The notes: generated by a model not told the origin, from the letters alone. Positions 16,700 through 25,229 are shown, counted from the stretch's first letter. The stretch: DNA of 64,000 nt from Hydrocarboniphaga sp965279055 (GCF_965279055.1 NZ_OZ257125.1:1736001-1800000); one strand, 5' to 3'. A program made the numbers and translations.

Positions 16700-17455
16700 T
16701 TAAGACTTGCCCTGCCAGCCGCCGTGCCAGCCCGACAGATACTCGGCGACATCGAAGCCGGTCTTGCCTGCTTCGGCGGTCAGCTTTTCGAGATCGAGAA
16801 TGCGCGTACCGTCCTTGTGCGATTCGATCAGGCCCTTCTGCTGCCAGGCCTTGAGAATGCTGTTGACCCGCTGGCGCGTGCCGCCGACTCGTGCGCCGAC
16901 CTCCGCCTGGTTGTCGTCCGCCGGTACCCAGACCGATCCGCCGGCCTCGCTCTGGCCGCGCAGCCGCGCCATGCGCAGCAGGTACACCGCCAGGCGCACA
17001 TTCAGGTTGTGCGAGGTCAGCAGCTCGATGCGGCCGGCGGTGACCACGCCGCGTGCAGTGAACTCCTCGTACAGCCCACGATAGAAACCCGGCCAGCGCT
17101 GCGCGAATTCGGCGACCGCGCTCTGCGGGATCGCGTAGACGCGCGCATCCTGCTGGCATACGCAATTGGCGATATAGGTCAGCGGCTGGCGCGTGATCAC
17201 GTGTGGGAACCAGCCGCCGCGCACCACTTCCTCTAGCGTGATTTCGTCGCCGCGCGGCGACGCCAGGTAGATCCGGAACACGCCGCTGACGACGGCGTAA
17301 ATGCTGCTGACCGCGTCGCCGGAGACATACACCATCCGGCCCTTGGCGAACTCGCGCAGGCTCGCCTGCGCCGCCAGCCATTGCTGCGCCTCGGCGGGCA
17401 CGTGGTCGAACCAGCGCCAGCCGCGGATCAGCTCGTCGATGCTGGTGTTGGGCAT
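16700..17455 (-). CDS. Crp/Fnr-family transcriptional regulator
   Basis: 251 residues. The N-terminal cyclic-nucleotide-binding-like beta-roll spans about residues 20-110 (GRMVYVSGDAVSSIYAVVSG), then a dimerisation helix, then a C-terminal winged helix-turn-helix with recognition helix GTRQRVNSILKAW (192-204). It lacks the N-terminal cysteine cluster of oxygen-sensing Fnr; only Cys98 and Cys100 are close together. The ATG at 17455 was chosen because it gives the usual family length; the frame stays open further upstream inside the preceding gene. It starts 13 bp after that gene's stop, so they are co-transcribed. It is the best local candidate to bind the four CTGTC-N8-GACAG sites around it. 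The effector is unknown. Confidence 0.9.
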   Translation of the reverse strand: MPNTSIDELIRGWRWFDHVPAEAQQWLAAQASLREFAKGRMVYVSGDAVSSIYAVVSGVFRIYLASPRGDEITLEEVVRGGWFPHVITRQPLTYIANCVCQQDARVYAIPQSAVAEFAQRWPGFYRGLYEEFTARGVVTAGRIELLTSHNLNVRLAVYLLRMARLRGQSEAGGSVWVPADDNQAEVGARVGGTRQRVNSILKAWQQKGLIESHKDGTRILDLEKLTAEAGKTGFDVAEYLSGWHGGWQGKS

Positions 17456-17468
17456 GTCGATCGCTTTC

Positions 17469-18158
17469 TCAGTCGCCGGCCGCGACGTAATCCAGCGTGC
17501 CCATCGGGCTGAAGAAACGCATCGTGCAGACCTTGCCGCTGCCGGAGCGCCATACCAGTACGCGCGAGGTCTTCTTCTCCGCATTGGTGATCGCCAGTTC
17601 CACCGGCTTGCAGGCGGCGGTGTCGGTGCCGGCAGGCGCCGCATCCTCGATCGCGCCGGTTTTGCGCTGCAGCGTGCCGAGCTTGCCGTCGGCAGGATCG
17701 AAGTAGCGGCCGTCGCGGGTCATCGCCTCGTTCCACAGGCTCAGCGGCAGTGCATCCGCCGGCAGGCTCACGGCGTCCTTGCCCGAGTTGCCGCTGAGCT
17801 TGCCGTCGGCGGCGCGGCTCAGCTGCAGGCTCTTGGACTCGTCCTTGATCGTCGACTTCAGTTCGGTGCGGGTGCTGATGCCGAGCAAGCGGTCCTGCGA
17901 CCATTGCTCCTTGCTGGTCTGGGTCAGCGTCGCCTTGATCATCATCCGGCTGACGCTCATGGTCTGCTGGCGCTCGACGCTGAGCGTTTCACCGCTGCGC
18001 GAGAATCGCAGCATCAGTTCGCCGACCGGCTTGTCGCCGTCGATGATCCTGAAATGCTGATGCTCGCCGTCGGCCGGCGTCCAGCTGTCGGCGGCGCCGT
18101 CGGCGGCAAGCGGCGCCATCGCGGCGCACAACAGCAGCAGGGCTTCGGTGTTTCGCAT
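17469..18158 (-). CDS. Exported protein resembling the DUF6134/DUF3108 group
   Basis: 229 residues with an N-terminal signal peptide (ends about LAADGAAD). The rest is beta-rich with HFRIIDGDKPVGELMLRFSR and a C-terminal CKPVELAITNAEKKTSRVLVW ... MGTLDYVAAGD. Such proteins are predicted periplasmic or outer-membrane lipid-interacting beta-barrels of unknown role. The family assignment is from memory and tentative. It is cotranscribed with the Crp/Fnr regulator (13 bp apart) and divergent from the acyl-CoA ligase. Confidence 0.6.
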   Translation of the reverse strand: MRNTEALLLLCAAMAPLAADGAADSWTPADGEHQHFRIIDGDKPVGELMLRFSRSGETLSVERQQTMSVSRMMIKATLTQTSKEQWSQDRLLGISTRTELKSTIKDESKSLQLSRAADGKLSGNSGKDAVSLPADALPLSLWNEAMTRDGRYFDPADGKLGTLQRKTGAIEDAAPAGTDTAACKPVELAITNAEKKTSRVLVWRSGSGKVCTMRFFSPMGTLDYVAAGD

Positions 18159-18215
18159 CGGCTTGGTGTCTCGTCGGGCGGCGTGCGGCGCACAGGCTGC
18201 GCGATTTCGGCGCGG

Positions 18216-18259
18216 CTGTCACTGATTTGACAGCCGACCGGCGGCCGGCGTTGCAGACT
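18216..18259 (+). promoter_or_regulatory. Crp/Fnr-type operator and promoter of the acyl-CoA ligase operon
   Basis: CTGTC-ACTGATTT-GACAG lies at 18216-18233, extended to perfect 7-bp arms (GGCTGTC/GACAGCC), the best palindrome of the set. CAGACT (18254-18259, 3/6) follows after exactly 20 bp. On the opposite strand no -10 is seen at the matching distance, so the site appears to serve the ligase rather than the divergent gene. Confidence 0.6.
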
Positions 18260-18290
18260 GCGCGCCGATCGCGACCTCATCGGAGACCCC

Positions 18291-19940
18291 ATGCGCGGCA
18301 ACATCATGCAGCAGCCACTGCTGATCAGCAGCCTGCTGAAACATGCCGAGCGCTGCCACGGCGATGTCGCGATCGTGTCGCGGCGAGTCGAACCGGCGAG
18401 CGGTGACGCGCGCTTTCATCGCTATGACTGGCGCGCACTGGCCGCGCGCACGCGCCAGCTGACCAACGCGCTGGCAGGGCTCGGCGTGCAGCGCGACGAT
18501 CGCGTCGGCACCCTGGCCTGGAACGGCTATCGTCACGTGGAGCTGTACTACGCGGTAGCAGGCAGCGGCAGCATCGTGCACACGATCAATCCGCGGCTGT
18601 TCCTCGAACATATCGCGTGGATCATCAACCACGCCGAAGATCGCGTGATCTTCTTCGACCTGGATCTGGCGCCGCTGGTGAGCCAGCTGCTGCCGCTGTG
18701 CGGCGGCGTGCGGCACTGGGTGCTGATGAGTGACGAGCAGACGCAGCCGTCCGTCGACATCCCGCATCTGCTGCGCTATGAAACGCTGCTGCAGGCCGAG
18801 CGCGCGCAATACGACTGGCCGGCGCTAGACGAGGACCAGGCAGCGAGCCTGTGCTACACCTCGGGCACCACCGGTCACCCGAAAGGCGCGCTGTATTCGC
18901 ATCGTTCGATCGTGCTGCAGTCCTATGCCACCGCGATGCCGGACGTGCTCGGCCTGTCGTCGCGCGACGTGGCCTTGCCGATCGTGCCGATGTTCCATGT
19001 CAACGCCTGGAACCTGCCGTATACCGCGGCGCTGGTCGGCTTCAGGCTGGTGTTGCCGGGTGCGCAGATGGACGGCGCCTCGCTCAGCGAACTGTTCACG
19101 CGCGAGGCGGTGACGTTCTCGGCCGGCGTGCCGACGGTGTGGCTGGCGCTGCTCAAGCACGCGCGCGAGCACGCGCTGAAATTCCCGGCGCTGCGCCGCT
19201 GTCTGGTCGGCGGCTCGGCGCTGCCGCGTTCGCTGATGGAAGCCTTCGAGGCCGAACTCGGCGTGCGCCTGCAGCCGAGCTGGGGCATGACCGAAATGTC
19301 GCCGCTGGGAGCGGTCAACAGCCTCAAGCCCAAGCACGATGCGCTGCCGCCCGCACAGCGCCAGCGCGTCGAGCTGAAAGCCGGACGCACGCCCTTCGGC
19401 GTCGCTGCCAAGATCATCGACGACGACGGCCAGGAGCTGCCGCGCGACGGCGTCACCACCGGCGCGCTGATGGTGCAGGGGCCGTGGATCATCGACCGTT
19501 ATTTCAAAGGCGAAACCAGCCCGCTGGTCGACGGCTGGCTGCCGACCGGTGACATCGCCACGCTTGACGAAGACGGCTTCATCGACATCACCGACCGCGC
19601 CAAGGACCTGATCAAGTCCGGCGGCGAGTGGATCAGCTCGATCGAGCTGGAGAACATCGCGATGAGCCACCCGGCGGTCGCCGAGGCCGCGGTGATCGCG
19701 GTCGCGCACCCCAAGTGGGACGAGCGGCCCTTGCTGGTGGTGGTGCTGCGCCCCGGTGCGCAGACCCGCCGCGAGCAGCTGCTGGCGCATTACGCGGGGC
19801 GCATCGCCAAGTGGTGGGTGCCGGACGACGTCGCCTTCGTCGCCGAGCTGCCGCATACCGCAACCGGCAAGCTGCAGAAGCTGAAACTGCGCGAGCAGTT
19901 TGCAGCGCACCGGCTTCCCGGTGTCGAATACCCGGCTTGA
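18291..19940 (+). CDS. AMP-forming acyl-CoA ligase
   Basis: 549 residues of the ANL superfamily, which adenylates a carboxylic acid and transfers it to CoA. The P-loop-like motif YTSGTTGHPKG is at 189-199. SWGMTEMSPLG, the GDIATLDEDGFIDITDR hinge region and a C-terminal catalytic Lys context (TATGKLQK) are present, so all steps appear supported. It is nearest in layout to medium/long-chain FadD-like or methylthiopropionate-CoA ligases; the substrate is not defined. The ATG at 18291 follows GGAGA. It is the first gene of a ligase-SDR-TetR run (31-bp and 7-bp gaps). Confidence 0.93.
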   Translation: MRGNIMQQPLLISSLLKHAERCHGDVAIVSRRVEPASGDARFHRYDWRALAARTRQLTNALAGLGVQRDDRVGTLAWNGYRHVELYYAVAGSGSIVHTINPRLFLEHIAWIINHAEDRVIFFDLDLAPLVSQLLPLCGGVRHWVLMSDEQTQPSVDIPHLLRYETLLQAERAQYDWPALDEDQAASLCYTSGTTGHPKGALYSHRSIVLQSYATAMPDVLGLSSRDVALPIVPMFHVNAWNLPYTAALVGFRLVLPGAQMDGASLSELFTREAVTFSAGVPTVWLALLKHAREHALKFPALRRCLVGGSALPRSLMEAFEAELGVRLQPSWGMTEMSPLGAVNSLKPKHDALPPAQRQRVELKAGRTPFGVAAKIIDDDGQELPRDGVTTGALMVQGPWIIDRYFKGETSPLVDGWLPTGDIATLDEDGFIDITDRAKDLIKSGGEWISSIELENIAMSHPAVAEAAVIAVAHPKWDERPLLVVVLRPGAQTRREQLLAHYAGRIAKWWVPDDVAFVAELPHTATGKLQKLKLREQFAAHRLPGVEYPA

Positions 19941-19971
19941 ACCGCAGACAAGCGAGGAACAGAGGACGCCG

Positions 19972-20886
19972 ATGAGCATTCGTTTCGATGGAAAAGTCGC
20001 GATCGTCACCGGCGCCGGCAACGGCCTGGGCCGCGCGCACGCGCTGGGCCTGGCCGAACGCGGCGCCAAGGTGGTGGTCAATGATCTGGGCGGCGCGCGC
20101 GACGGCAGCGGCGCCTCGGCCAGCGCCGCTGAAAACGTCGTCGCGGAAATCCGCGCCGCCGGTGGCGAAGCCATTGCCAACGCCGCCAACGTCACCAACG
20201 CCGCCCAGGTGCAGGCGATGGTCGACGAGGCGGTGGCGAAGTGGGGCCGCGTCGACATCCTGGTCAACAATGCCGGCATCCTGCGCGACAAGTCCTTCGC
20301 CAAATCCTCGCTGGAGGATTTCAAGCTGGTGGTCGACGTGCACCTGATGGGCACGGTCAACTGCACGCAGGCGGTGTGGGGCCTGATGCGCGAGCAGGGC
20401 TACGGCCGCATCGTCATGACCACGTCGTCGTCGGGCCTGTACGGCAACTTCGGCCAGGCCAATTACGGCGCCGCGAAGATGGCCGTGGTCGGCCTGATGA
20501 ACACGCTGCATCTGGAAGGCGAGAAGTACAACATCCGCGTCAATGCCCTGGCGCCGACCGCGTTCACCCGCATGACCGGCGACATCGGCATCGACGCCGA
20601 AGCGCTGGCACAGCTCGGCCCCGAGCACGTCACGCCGGGCCTGCTGTTCCTGGTCAGCGACGCGGCGCCGTCGAGGGTGATCCTGTGCGCCGGCGGCGGC
20701 GGCTTTGCGCGCAGCGTGATTTACGAGACCGACGGCATCTTCCTGCCGCCGGATCAGCGCACGCCGGAAAACATCGCGGCGAATTTCGACGCCCTGTCTT
20801 CGGCCGAAGGCCAGAAGATTTTCCAGCAGGGCATGGAACAGTCGACCAAGTTCATCAACAAGGCGCTGGGCAAGAAGCCGTTCTGA
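19972..20886 (+). CDS. SDR of the multifunctional-enzyme-type 3-hydroxyacyl-CoA dehydrogenase group
   Basis: 304 residues. The cofactor loop TGAGNGLG, the NNAGI segment and the complete catalytic Ser-x12-Tyr-x3-Lys (SSS..YGAAK) are present. The N-terminus (IRFDGKVAIVTGAGNGLGRA ... VVVNDLGGARDGSG) is characteristic of the dehydrogenase part of peroxisomal MFE-2-like enzymes. A C-terminal extension after the fold (PPDQRTPENIAANFDALSSA) is also usual there. It probably oxidises a 3-hydroxyacyl-CoA made from the product of the preceding ligase. The ATG at 19972 follows GAGGA. Confidence 0.9.
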   Translation: MSIRFDGKVAIVTGAGNGLGRAHALGLAERGAKVVVNDLGGARDGSGASASAAENVVAEIRAAGGEAIANAANVTNAAQVQAMVDEAVAKWGRVDILVNNAGILRDKSFAKSSLEDFKLVVDVHLMGTVNCTQAVWGLMREQGYGRIVMTTSSSGLYGNFGQANYGAAKMAVVGLMNTLHLEGEKYNIRVNALAPTAFTRMTGDIGIDAEALAQLGPEHVTPGLLFLVSDAAPSRVILCAGGGGFARSVIYETDGIFLPPDQRTPENIAANFDALSSAEGQKIFQQGMEQSTKFINKALGKKPF

Positions 20887-20893
20887 CGGCGTC

Positions 20894-21514
20894 ATGGCCT
20901 CGCCCCGCAGAATCGGCGTCGAAAGCTCGGCCACGCGCAGCGCGCTGCTGGACGCCGCCGAGCAGATCATGATGGAAGAGGGTTACGCCGCGGTGAGTTC
21001 GCGGCGTGTCGCCAGCCGCGCCGGACTCAAGCCGCAGCTGGTGCATTACTACTTCCGCGCGATGGACGATCTGTTCCTGGCGCTGATCCGCCGCGGCGCC
21101 GAGCGCTCGGTCGAACAGATGTCGCGCATCGTCGGCTCAAAGCAGCCGCTGCGCGCGCTGTGGGAATTCAGCAGCCGGCCCGAGGCCGCGCGGCTGGCGA
21201 TCGAATACGTCGCGCTGGCGAATCACCGCAAGGCCATCGGTGCGGAAATGGCGCGCCATGCCGAGCAGCTGCGGCAACTCGAGACCGCAATGATCGCCGG
21301 CCTGCTGTCGCGTCAGGGCCTGGCCGCTGGCGAACTGCCGCCGGTGAGCCTGGCGCTGCTGATCTCCGGCCTGTCGCGGGTGCTGGTGATGGAAAGCGCG
21401 CTCGGCATGCGCTCCGGCCACGCCGAGACCCTGGCGCTGGTCGAACGCCATCTGGGCCAGCTCGAAGCGGGTCGCGTGTCAGACCGAAAACCGCCTGAAT
21501 CGCGTCAAAATTAG
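20894..21514 (+). CDS. TetR/AcrR-family repressor
   Basis: 206 residues. The N-terminal TetR helix-turn-helix (LLDAAEQIMMEEGYAAVSSR then LKPQLVHYYFRAMDDLFLAL) is clear; the all-alpha C-terminal half would bind an inducer, perhaps an acyl-CoA given the neighbours. It starts 7 bp after the SDR stop, so it belongs to the ligase operon. A palindrome immediately downstream (21559-21580), in front of the START-domain gene, is a plausible operator for it. Confidence 0.93.
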   Translation: MASPRRIGVESSATRSALLDAAEQIMMEEGYAAVSSRRVASRAGLKPQLVHYYFRAMDDLFLALIRRGAERSVEQMSRIVGSKQPLRALWEFSSRPEAARLAIEYVALANHRKAIGAEMARHAEQLRQLETAMIAGLLSRQGLAAGELPPVSLALLISGLSRVLVMESALGMRSGHAETLALVERHLGQLEAGRVSDRKPPESRQN

Positions 21515-21558
21515 CGTTTTTGCCGGCGCCAAATGCCGATGCTAAGCTGGCGCCGACG

Positions 21559-21580
21559 ATGCTAAGCAAGCGCTCAGCAT
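21559..21580. promoter_or_regulatory. Imperfect palindrome, candidate TetR operator
   Basis: The 22-bp element begins ATGCTAAGC and ends CGCTCAGCAT; 8 of 11 arm positions are complementary around the centre AAGC. CGATGCTAAGC also occurs 20 bp upstream (21537-21547), giving a direct repeat. The AAGCAAGCGCT core resembles operators of TetR-type regulators in lipid metabolism genes. It sits between the TetR gene and the START-domain gene. Confidence 0.5.
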
Positions 21581-21647
21581 CTGCACCGAGAATAGAGCGC
21601 GTCAACGCGCCGCGATGCCAGAACGCGAGCAGGAAAGAGAAACCGAT

Positions 21648-22322
21648 ATGCGCCTAGTCCCCGATGTTGCCCGGCTGCTGCTGATGGCTTTGCTGTTGGC
21701 GAGCCCTTTGGCCGGCGCCGCCGAAGCCGAATGGAAGCTGGAGAAAGACACGGCCGGCGTGCAGGTCTACACGCGCCCGGTCGACGGCTGGAGCATTCGC
21801 GAAATGCGCGGTGTCGTGCGCATCGACGCGCGCCTGTCGAGCGTGGTCGCGGTGATCAACGACGTCACGGCCTTGCACGAACTCAGCGACGTGGTCGCGC
21901 GCGCCGAGGTGCAGAAGCATGAAAGCGATACGCGCTACCAGGTGTATTCGCAGATGAAGATGCCGTGGCCGGTCAGCAACCGCGACATCCTCAACCAGCG
22001 CACGATCACGCAGGATCCGGCGACGCTGGCGGTGACCATCACCGACACCGCGACCGAGGATCAGCTGGCGCTGAAGCAGGACTATGTGCGCATCCTCAAA
22101 TCGCGCCAGACCTGGACCTTGACGCCGCAGCCCGGCGGCGGCGTCGCCGTGGAGACGCGCACCTTGTCCGACCCCAACGGCCCTATCCCGGCGTCGCTGA
22201 TCAACAGCATGGCGGTGAGCACGCCATTCAAGACTTTGAGCAAGCTCAAGGAAATGGCGCAGCGGCCGTCGTATGCGCAGGCCAGCCTGGCCTTCATCAA
22301 GGAGCCGCCGGCCAAATCCTGA
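21648..22322 (+). CDS. Exported START-domain (lipid-transfer-like) protein
   Basis: 224 residues with a signal peptide (ends LAGAAEAEW) followed by a START/Bet-v-1-like fold: WKLEKDTAGVQVYTRPVDG at the beginning, MPWPVSNRDILNQRTI in the middle and a C-terminal helix with STPFKTLSKLKEMA. START domains bind hydrophobic ligands such as sterols or acyl lipids; the location here is probably periplasmic. The ATG at 21648 follows AGGAAAGAGA. The palindrome at 21559-21580 lies upstream, suggesting control by the adjacent TetR protein. Confidence 0.85.
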   Translation: MRLVPDVARLLLMALLLASPLAGAAEAEWKLEKDTAGVQVYTRPVDGWSIREMRGVVRIDARLSSVVAVINDVTALHELSDVVARAEVQKHESDTRYQVYSQMKMPWPVSNRDILNQRTITQDPATLAVTITDTATEDQLALKQDYVRILKSRQTWTLTPQPGGGVAVETRTLSDPNGPIPASLINSMAVSTPFKTLSKLKEMAQRPSYAQASLAFIKEPPAKS

Positions 22323-22511
22323 GCTGGAGGGCTGGTCCTTCGCGGCATCGATCCGTTGCCGCGCGGCAGTGATCGTGTTGTCCCGGTGCTCGCCGCCAGA
22401 AACCTGCAGGCGGTCGCCATCGCGCGCTTTCTGCCCGCCGGCATTTTCCCGACCCTCGGTTCGCATGCCGTGCGCTACGATCCGAGAGTCGGCTTCGTCG
22501 ACGACTACTGA
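22323..22511 (+). other. Open in-frame extension after the START gene, possible gene remnant
   Basis: Immediately after the START-gene stop, the same frame stays open for 62 codons and ends TTCGTCGACGACTACTGA. It has strongly G/C-biased third positions and a protein-like sequence (ARFLPAGIFPTLGSHAVRYD). It has no ATG start near its beginning. It may be the tail of a lost gene, a read-through product or chance. I do not recognise the protein. Confidence 0.3.
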
Positions 22512-22525
22512 GTGCGAACCCGCGT

Positions 22526-23245
22526 ATGAAAAGTCGCAAGATCGAATACCGCGTCGGCGACACGGTGCTGGTCGGCTATCTCGCCTGGGATGACGCGCGC
22601 AGCGGCCCGCGTCCCGGCGTGCTGGTCTTTCCCGAGGCTTTCGGCCTCAACGAGCACGCGCGCCTGCGCGCCGACCGGCTTGCGCAACTCGGCTACGTCG
22701 CGTTCGCCGCCGATCTGCATGGCCAAGGCAAGGTCTACCCCGATCTGCCCAGCGTGATGCCGGCGATCAAGGCGCTGTACGGCGATCGCGAGCAATGGCG
22801 TCAACGAGCACGCTCCGCGTTCGACACGCTGATCGCACAGCCCGAAGTCGATGCGCAGCGCACCGCCGCGATCGGCTTCTGCTTCGGCGGCGCCACCTGC
22901 TTCGAACTCGCGCGCATCGGCGCGCCGTTGGCGGCGATCGCGACGTTTCATGCGGGCATTCTCCCCGAGCAGGCCGGCGACGCCGGTCGCATGCAGGCGA
23001 GGGTGCTGATCTGCAATGGCGCCGACGATCCGGTGGTGAAGAAAGACGCGCTGGAAGCGGTGACCGCCGAACTGCGGCGCGATCGTCTCGACTGGCAGCT
23101 GATCCAGTACGGTAGTGCTTCGCACAGCTTCACCGATCCGACTGCCGATCAGCGCGGCATGCCGGGCTTCGGCTACAACGCGCTGGCCGAGGCGCGATCG
23201 TGGGCGACGATGCGCGCTCTGTTCGAAGATGCGTTCCAGCGGTAG
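22526..23245 (+). CDS. Dienelactone hydrolase family protein
   Basis: 239 residues with the dienelactone-hydrolase Cys-Asp-His triad: nucleophile Cys119 in GFCFGGA, Asp at 167/168 in NGADDPV, and His200 in GSASHSF. In aromatic-degradation pathways such enzymes open dienelactones to maleylacetate; many family members have unknown substrates. There is no signal peptide. The ATG at 22526 is 14 bp after the possible remnant. It is convergent with ilvD (18-bp gap, no terminator seen). Confidence 0.9.
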   Translation: MKSRKIEYRVGDTVLVGYLAWDDARSGPRPGVLVFPEAFGLNEHARLRADRLAQLGYVAFAADLHGQGKVYPDLPSVMPAIKALYGDREQWRQRARSAFDTLIAQPEVDAQRTAAIGFCFGGATCFELARIGAPLAAIATFHAGILPEQAGDAGRMQARVLICNGADDPVVKKDALEAVTAELRRDRLDWQLIQYGSASHSFTDPTADQRGMPGFGYNALAEARSWATMRALFEDAFQR

Positions 23246-23263
23246 TAGCGAAGGCTCAAGACA

Positions 23264-25120
23264 TCAGCGCGTTTCGTCCGGCAGCAGATCCAGGTTGCGC
23301 ACCGCGCCCTGGTCGGCACTGGTCGCCAGGCTCGCGTAGGCGCGCAGCGCCGCGCTGACTTTGCGCGGACGCTTCACGGCCGGCCGCCAGCCGCGCGCGT
23401 TCTGTTCGACGCGCCGCTGCGCCAGCTCGTCATCGCCGATCTGCAAGGCGATCGCGCGATTCGGAATGTCGATCAGAATCTCGTCGCCGTCGCGGACCAA
23501 CGCCAGGTTGCCGCCCTGCGCCGCTTCCGGCGACACATGGCCGAGTGACAGCCCGGCGCTGCCGCCGGAGAAGCGGCCGTCGGTGACCAGCGCGCAGTGC
23601 TGCGCCAGGCCCTTTGATTTGAGGTAGCTGGTCGGATACAGCATCTCCTGCATGCCGGGGCCGCCGCGCGGACCCTCGTAGCGGATCACGACGACATCGC
23701 CCTTGCGCACCTTGCCGCCGAGGATGCCCTTGACCGCATCGTCCTGGTCTTCGAACACCACGGCCGGTCCGCGGAAGCGCAGCATCCTGCTGTCGACACC
23801 GGCGGTCTTGACGATGCAGCCGCGCTCCGCGAGGTTGCCATAGAGCACGGCGAGTCCGCCGTCCTGGCTGTAGGCGGCGTCGCGCCTGCGGATGCAGCCC
23901 TTCAGGCGATCGGTGTCCAGATCCGGATAGCGCCGGCTTTGCGAGAACGCCTGCTGCGTGCGCACGCCGCCGGGCGCGGCGCGGTAGAACGCGTGCACCG
24001 CGGGATCGTCGGTTTGCGTCACGTCCCAGCGTTGCAGCGCCTCGGCCAAGGTGTCGGCGTGCACCGTCGGCACCGAGGTGTCGAGCAATTGCGCGCGATC
24101 CATTTCGCCGAGAATCGCCATCACGCCGCCGGCGCGATGCACGTCTTCCAGATGATACGAACTCGACGGCGCGACCTTGCACAGGGTCGGCACCTGGCGC
24201 GACAGGCGATCGATGTCGCGCATCGTGAAGTCGATGCCGCCTTCCTGCGCGGCGGCGAGCAGATGCAGCACGGTATTGGTCGAGCCGCCCATCGCGATAT
24301 CCAGCGACATCGCGTTCTCGAATGCCGCAGCGCTGGCGATATGGCGCGGCAGCACGCGCGCGTCGTCCTCGAAGTAGTAACGCCGCGCCAGCTCGACGAT
24401 CAGCCGTCCGGCCTTGCGGAACAGCTGTTCGCGATCCGCATGCGTCGCCAGCAGCGAGCCGTTGCCGGGCAGCGACAGACCCAGTGCCTCGGTCAGGCAG
24501 TTCATCGAATTGGCGGTGAACATGCCGGAGCAGGAGCCGCAGGTCGGGCAGGCGGAGCGCTCGATTGCCTGTACGTCGGCGTCGGAGACGCGGCTGTCGG
24601 CGGCGGCGACCATCGCGTCGACCAGGTCCAGCGGAATCACCTCGTCGGACGTCGACAGCTGCGTCTTGCCGGCTTCCATCGGCCCGCCGGAGACGAACAC
24701 CACCGGAATGTTCAGCCGCAGCGCGGCCATCAGCATGCCCGGCGTGATCTTGTCGCAATTGGAAATGCACACCAGCGCGTCGGCGGTGTGCGCGTTGCAC
24801 ATGTACTCGATGCTGTCGGCGATCAGGTCGCGCGACGGCAGGCTGTAGAGCATGCCGTCGTGGCCCATCGCGATGCCATCGTCGACGGCGATGGTGTTGA
24901 ACTCCTTGCCGACGCCGCCGGCCTTGGCGATCTCCTCGATCACCATCTGGCCGAGGTCTTTCAGATGCACGTGGCCGGGCACGAACTGGGTGAAGGAGTT
25001 GGCCACCGCGATGATCGGCTTTTCGAAGTCGCCGTCGCGCATGCCGGTGGCGCGCCACAGCGCGCGGGCGCCGGCCATATTGCGGCCGTGGGTGCTGGTG
25101 CGCGAGCGTAGAACGGGCAT
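23264..25120 (-). CDS. ilvD: Dihydroxy-acid dehydratase
   Basis: 618 residues, the standard IlvD length. It converts 2,3-dihydroxy-isovalerate and -methylvalerate to 2-oxo acids in valine, isoleucine and leucine synthesis. The Fe-S ligands are seen as Cys122 (SNCDKITPGM) and the CPTCGSCSGMFTANSMNCL cluster from residue 191. Conserved GGSTNTVLHLLA, GGPRGGPGMQEML and TDGRFSGGSAGLSLGHVSPE-type motifs are present (given here in part). The ATG at 25120 follows GAGGAAG; a longer frame to 25192 is not needed. It is divergent from the LysR gene. Confidence 0.97.
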   Translation of the reverse strand: MPVLRSRTSTHGRNMAGARALWRATGMRDGDFEKPIIAVANSFTQFVPGHVHLKDLGQMVIEEIAKAGGVGKEFNTIAVDDGIAMGHDGMLYSLPSRDLIADSIEYMCNAHTADALVCISNCDKITPGMLMAALRLNIPVVFVSGGPMEAGKTQLSTSDEVIPLDLVDAMVAAADSRVSDADVQAIERSACPTCGSCSGMFTANSMNCLTEALGLSLPGNGSLLATHADREQLFRKAGRLIVELARRYYFEDDARVLPRHIASAAAFENAMSLDIAMGGSTNTVLHLLAAAQEGGIDFTMRDIDRLSRQVPTLCKVAPSSSYHLEDVHRAGGVMAILGEMDRAQLLDTSVPTVHADTLAEALQRWDVTQTDDPAVHAFYRAAPGGVRTQQAFSQSRRYPDLDTDRLKGCIRRRDAAYSQDGGLAVLYGNLAERGCIVKTAGVDSRMLRFRGPAVVFEDQDDAVKGILGGKVRKGDVVVIRYEGPRGGPGMQEMLYPTSYLKSKGLAQHCALVTDGRFSGGSAGLSLGHVSPEAAQGGNLALVRDGDEILIDIPNRAIALQIGDDELAQRRVEQNARGWRPAVKRPRKVSAALRAYASLATSADQGAVRNLDLLPDETR

Positions 25121-25180
25121 GAGAAGCTTCCTCTTCAGGTGGCGATGCCGGTGAAAGCGCGCATTGTCGGTGGCGCCTGC

Positions 25181-25216
25181 TATACCGGCCAATACAAAAT
25201 GCAGTAGGCCGGTATA
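25181..25216. promoter_or_regulatory. Perfect inverted repeat between ilvD and lysR
   Basis: TATACCGGCC (25181-25190) and GGCCGGTATA (25207-25216) are perfect 10-bp reverse complements with a 16-bp spacer. They lie 14 bp upstream of the LysR start and about 60 bp upstream of ilvD. The position suits a LysR-type binding site controlling its own gene and possibly ilvD. No function is demonstrated. Confidence 0.6.
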
Positions 25217-25229
25217 CGGAAACCCAATA

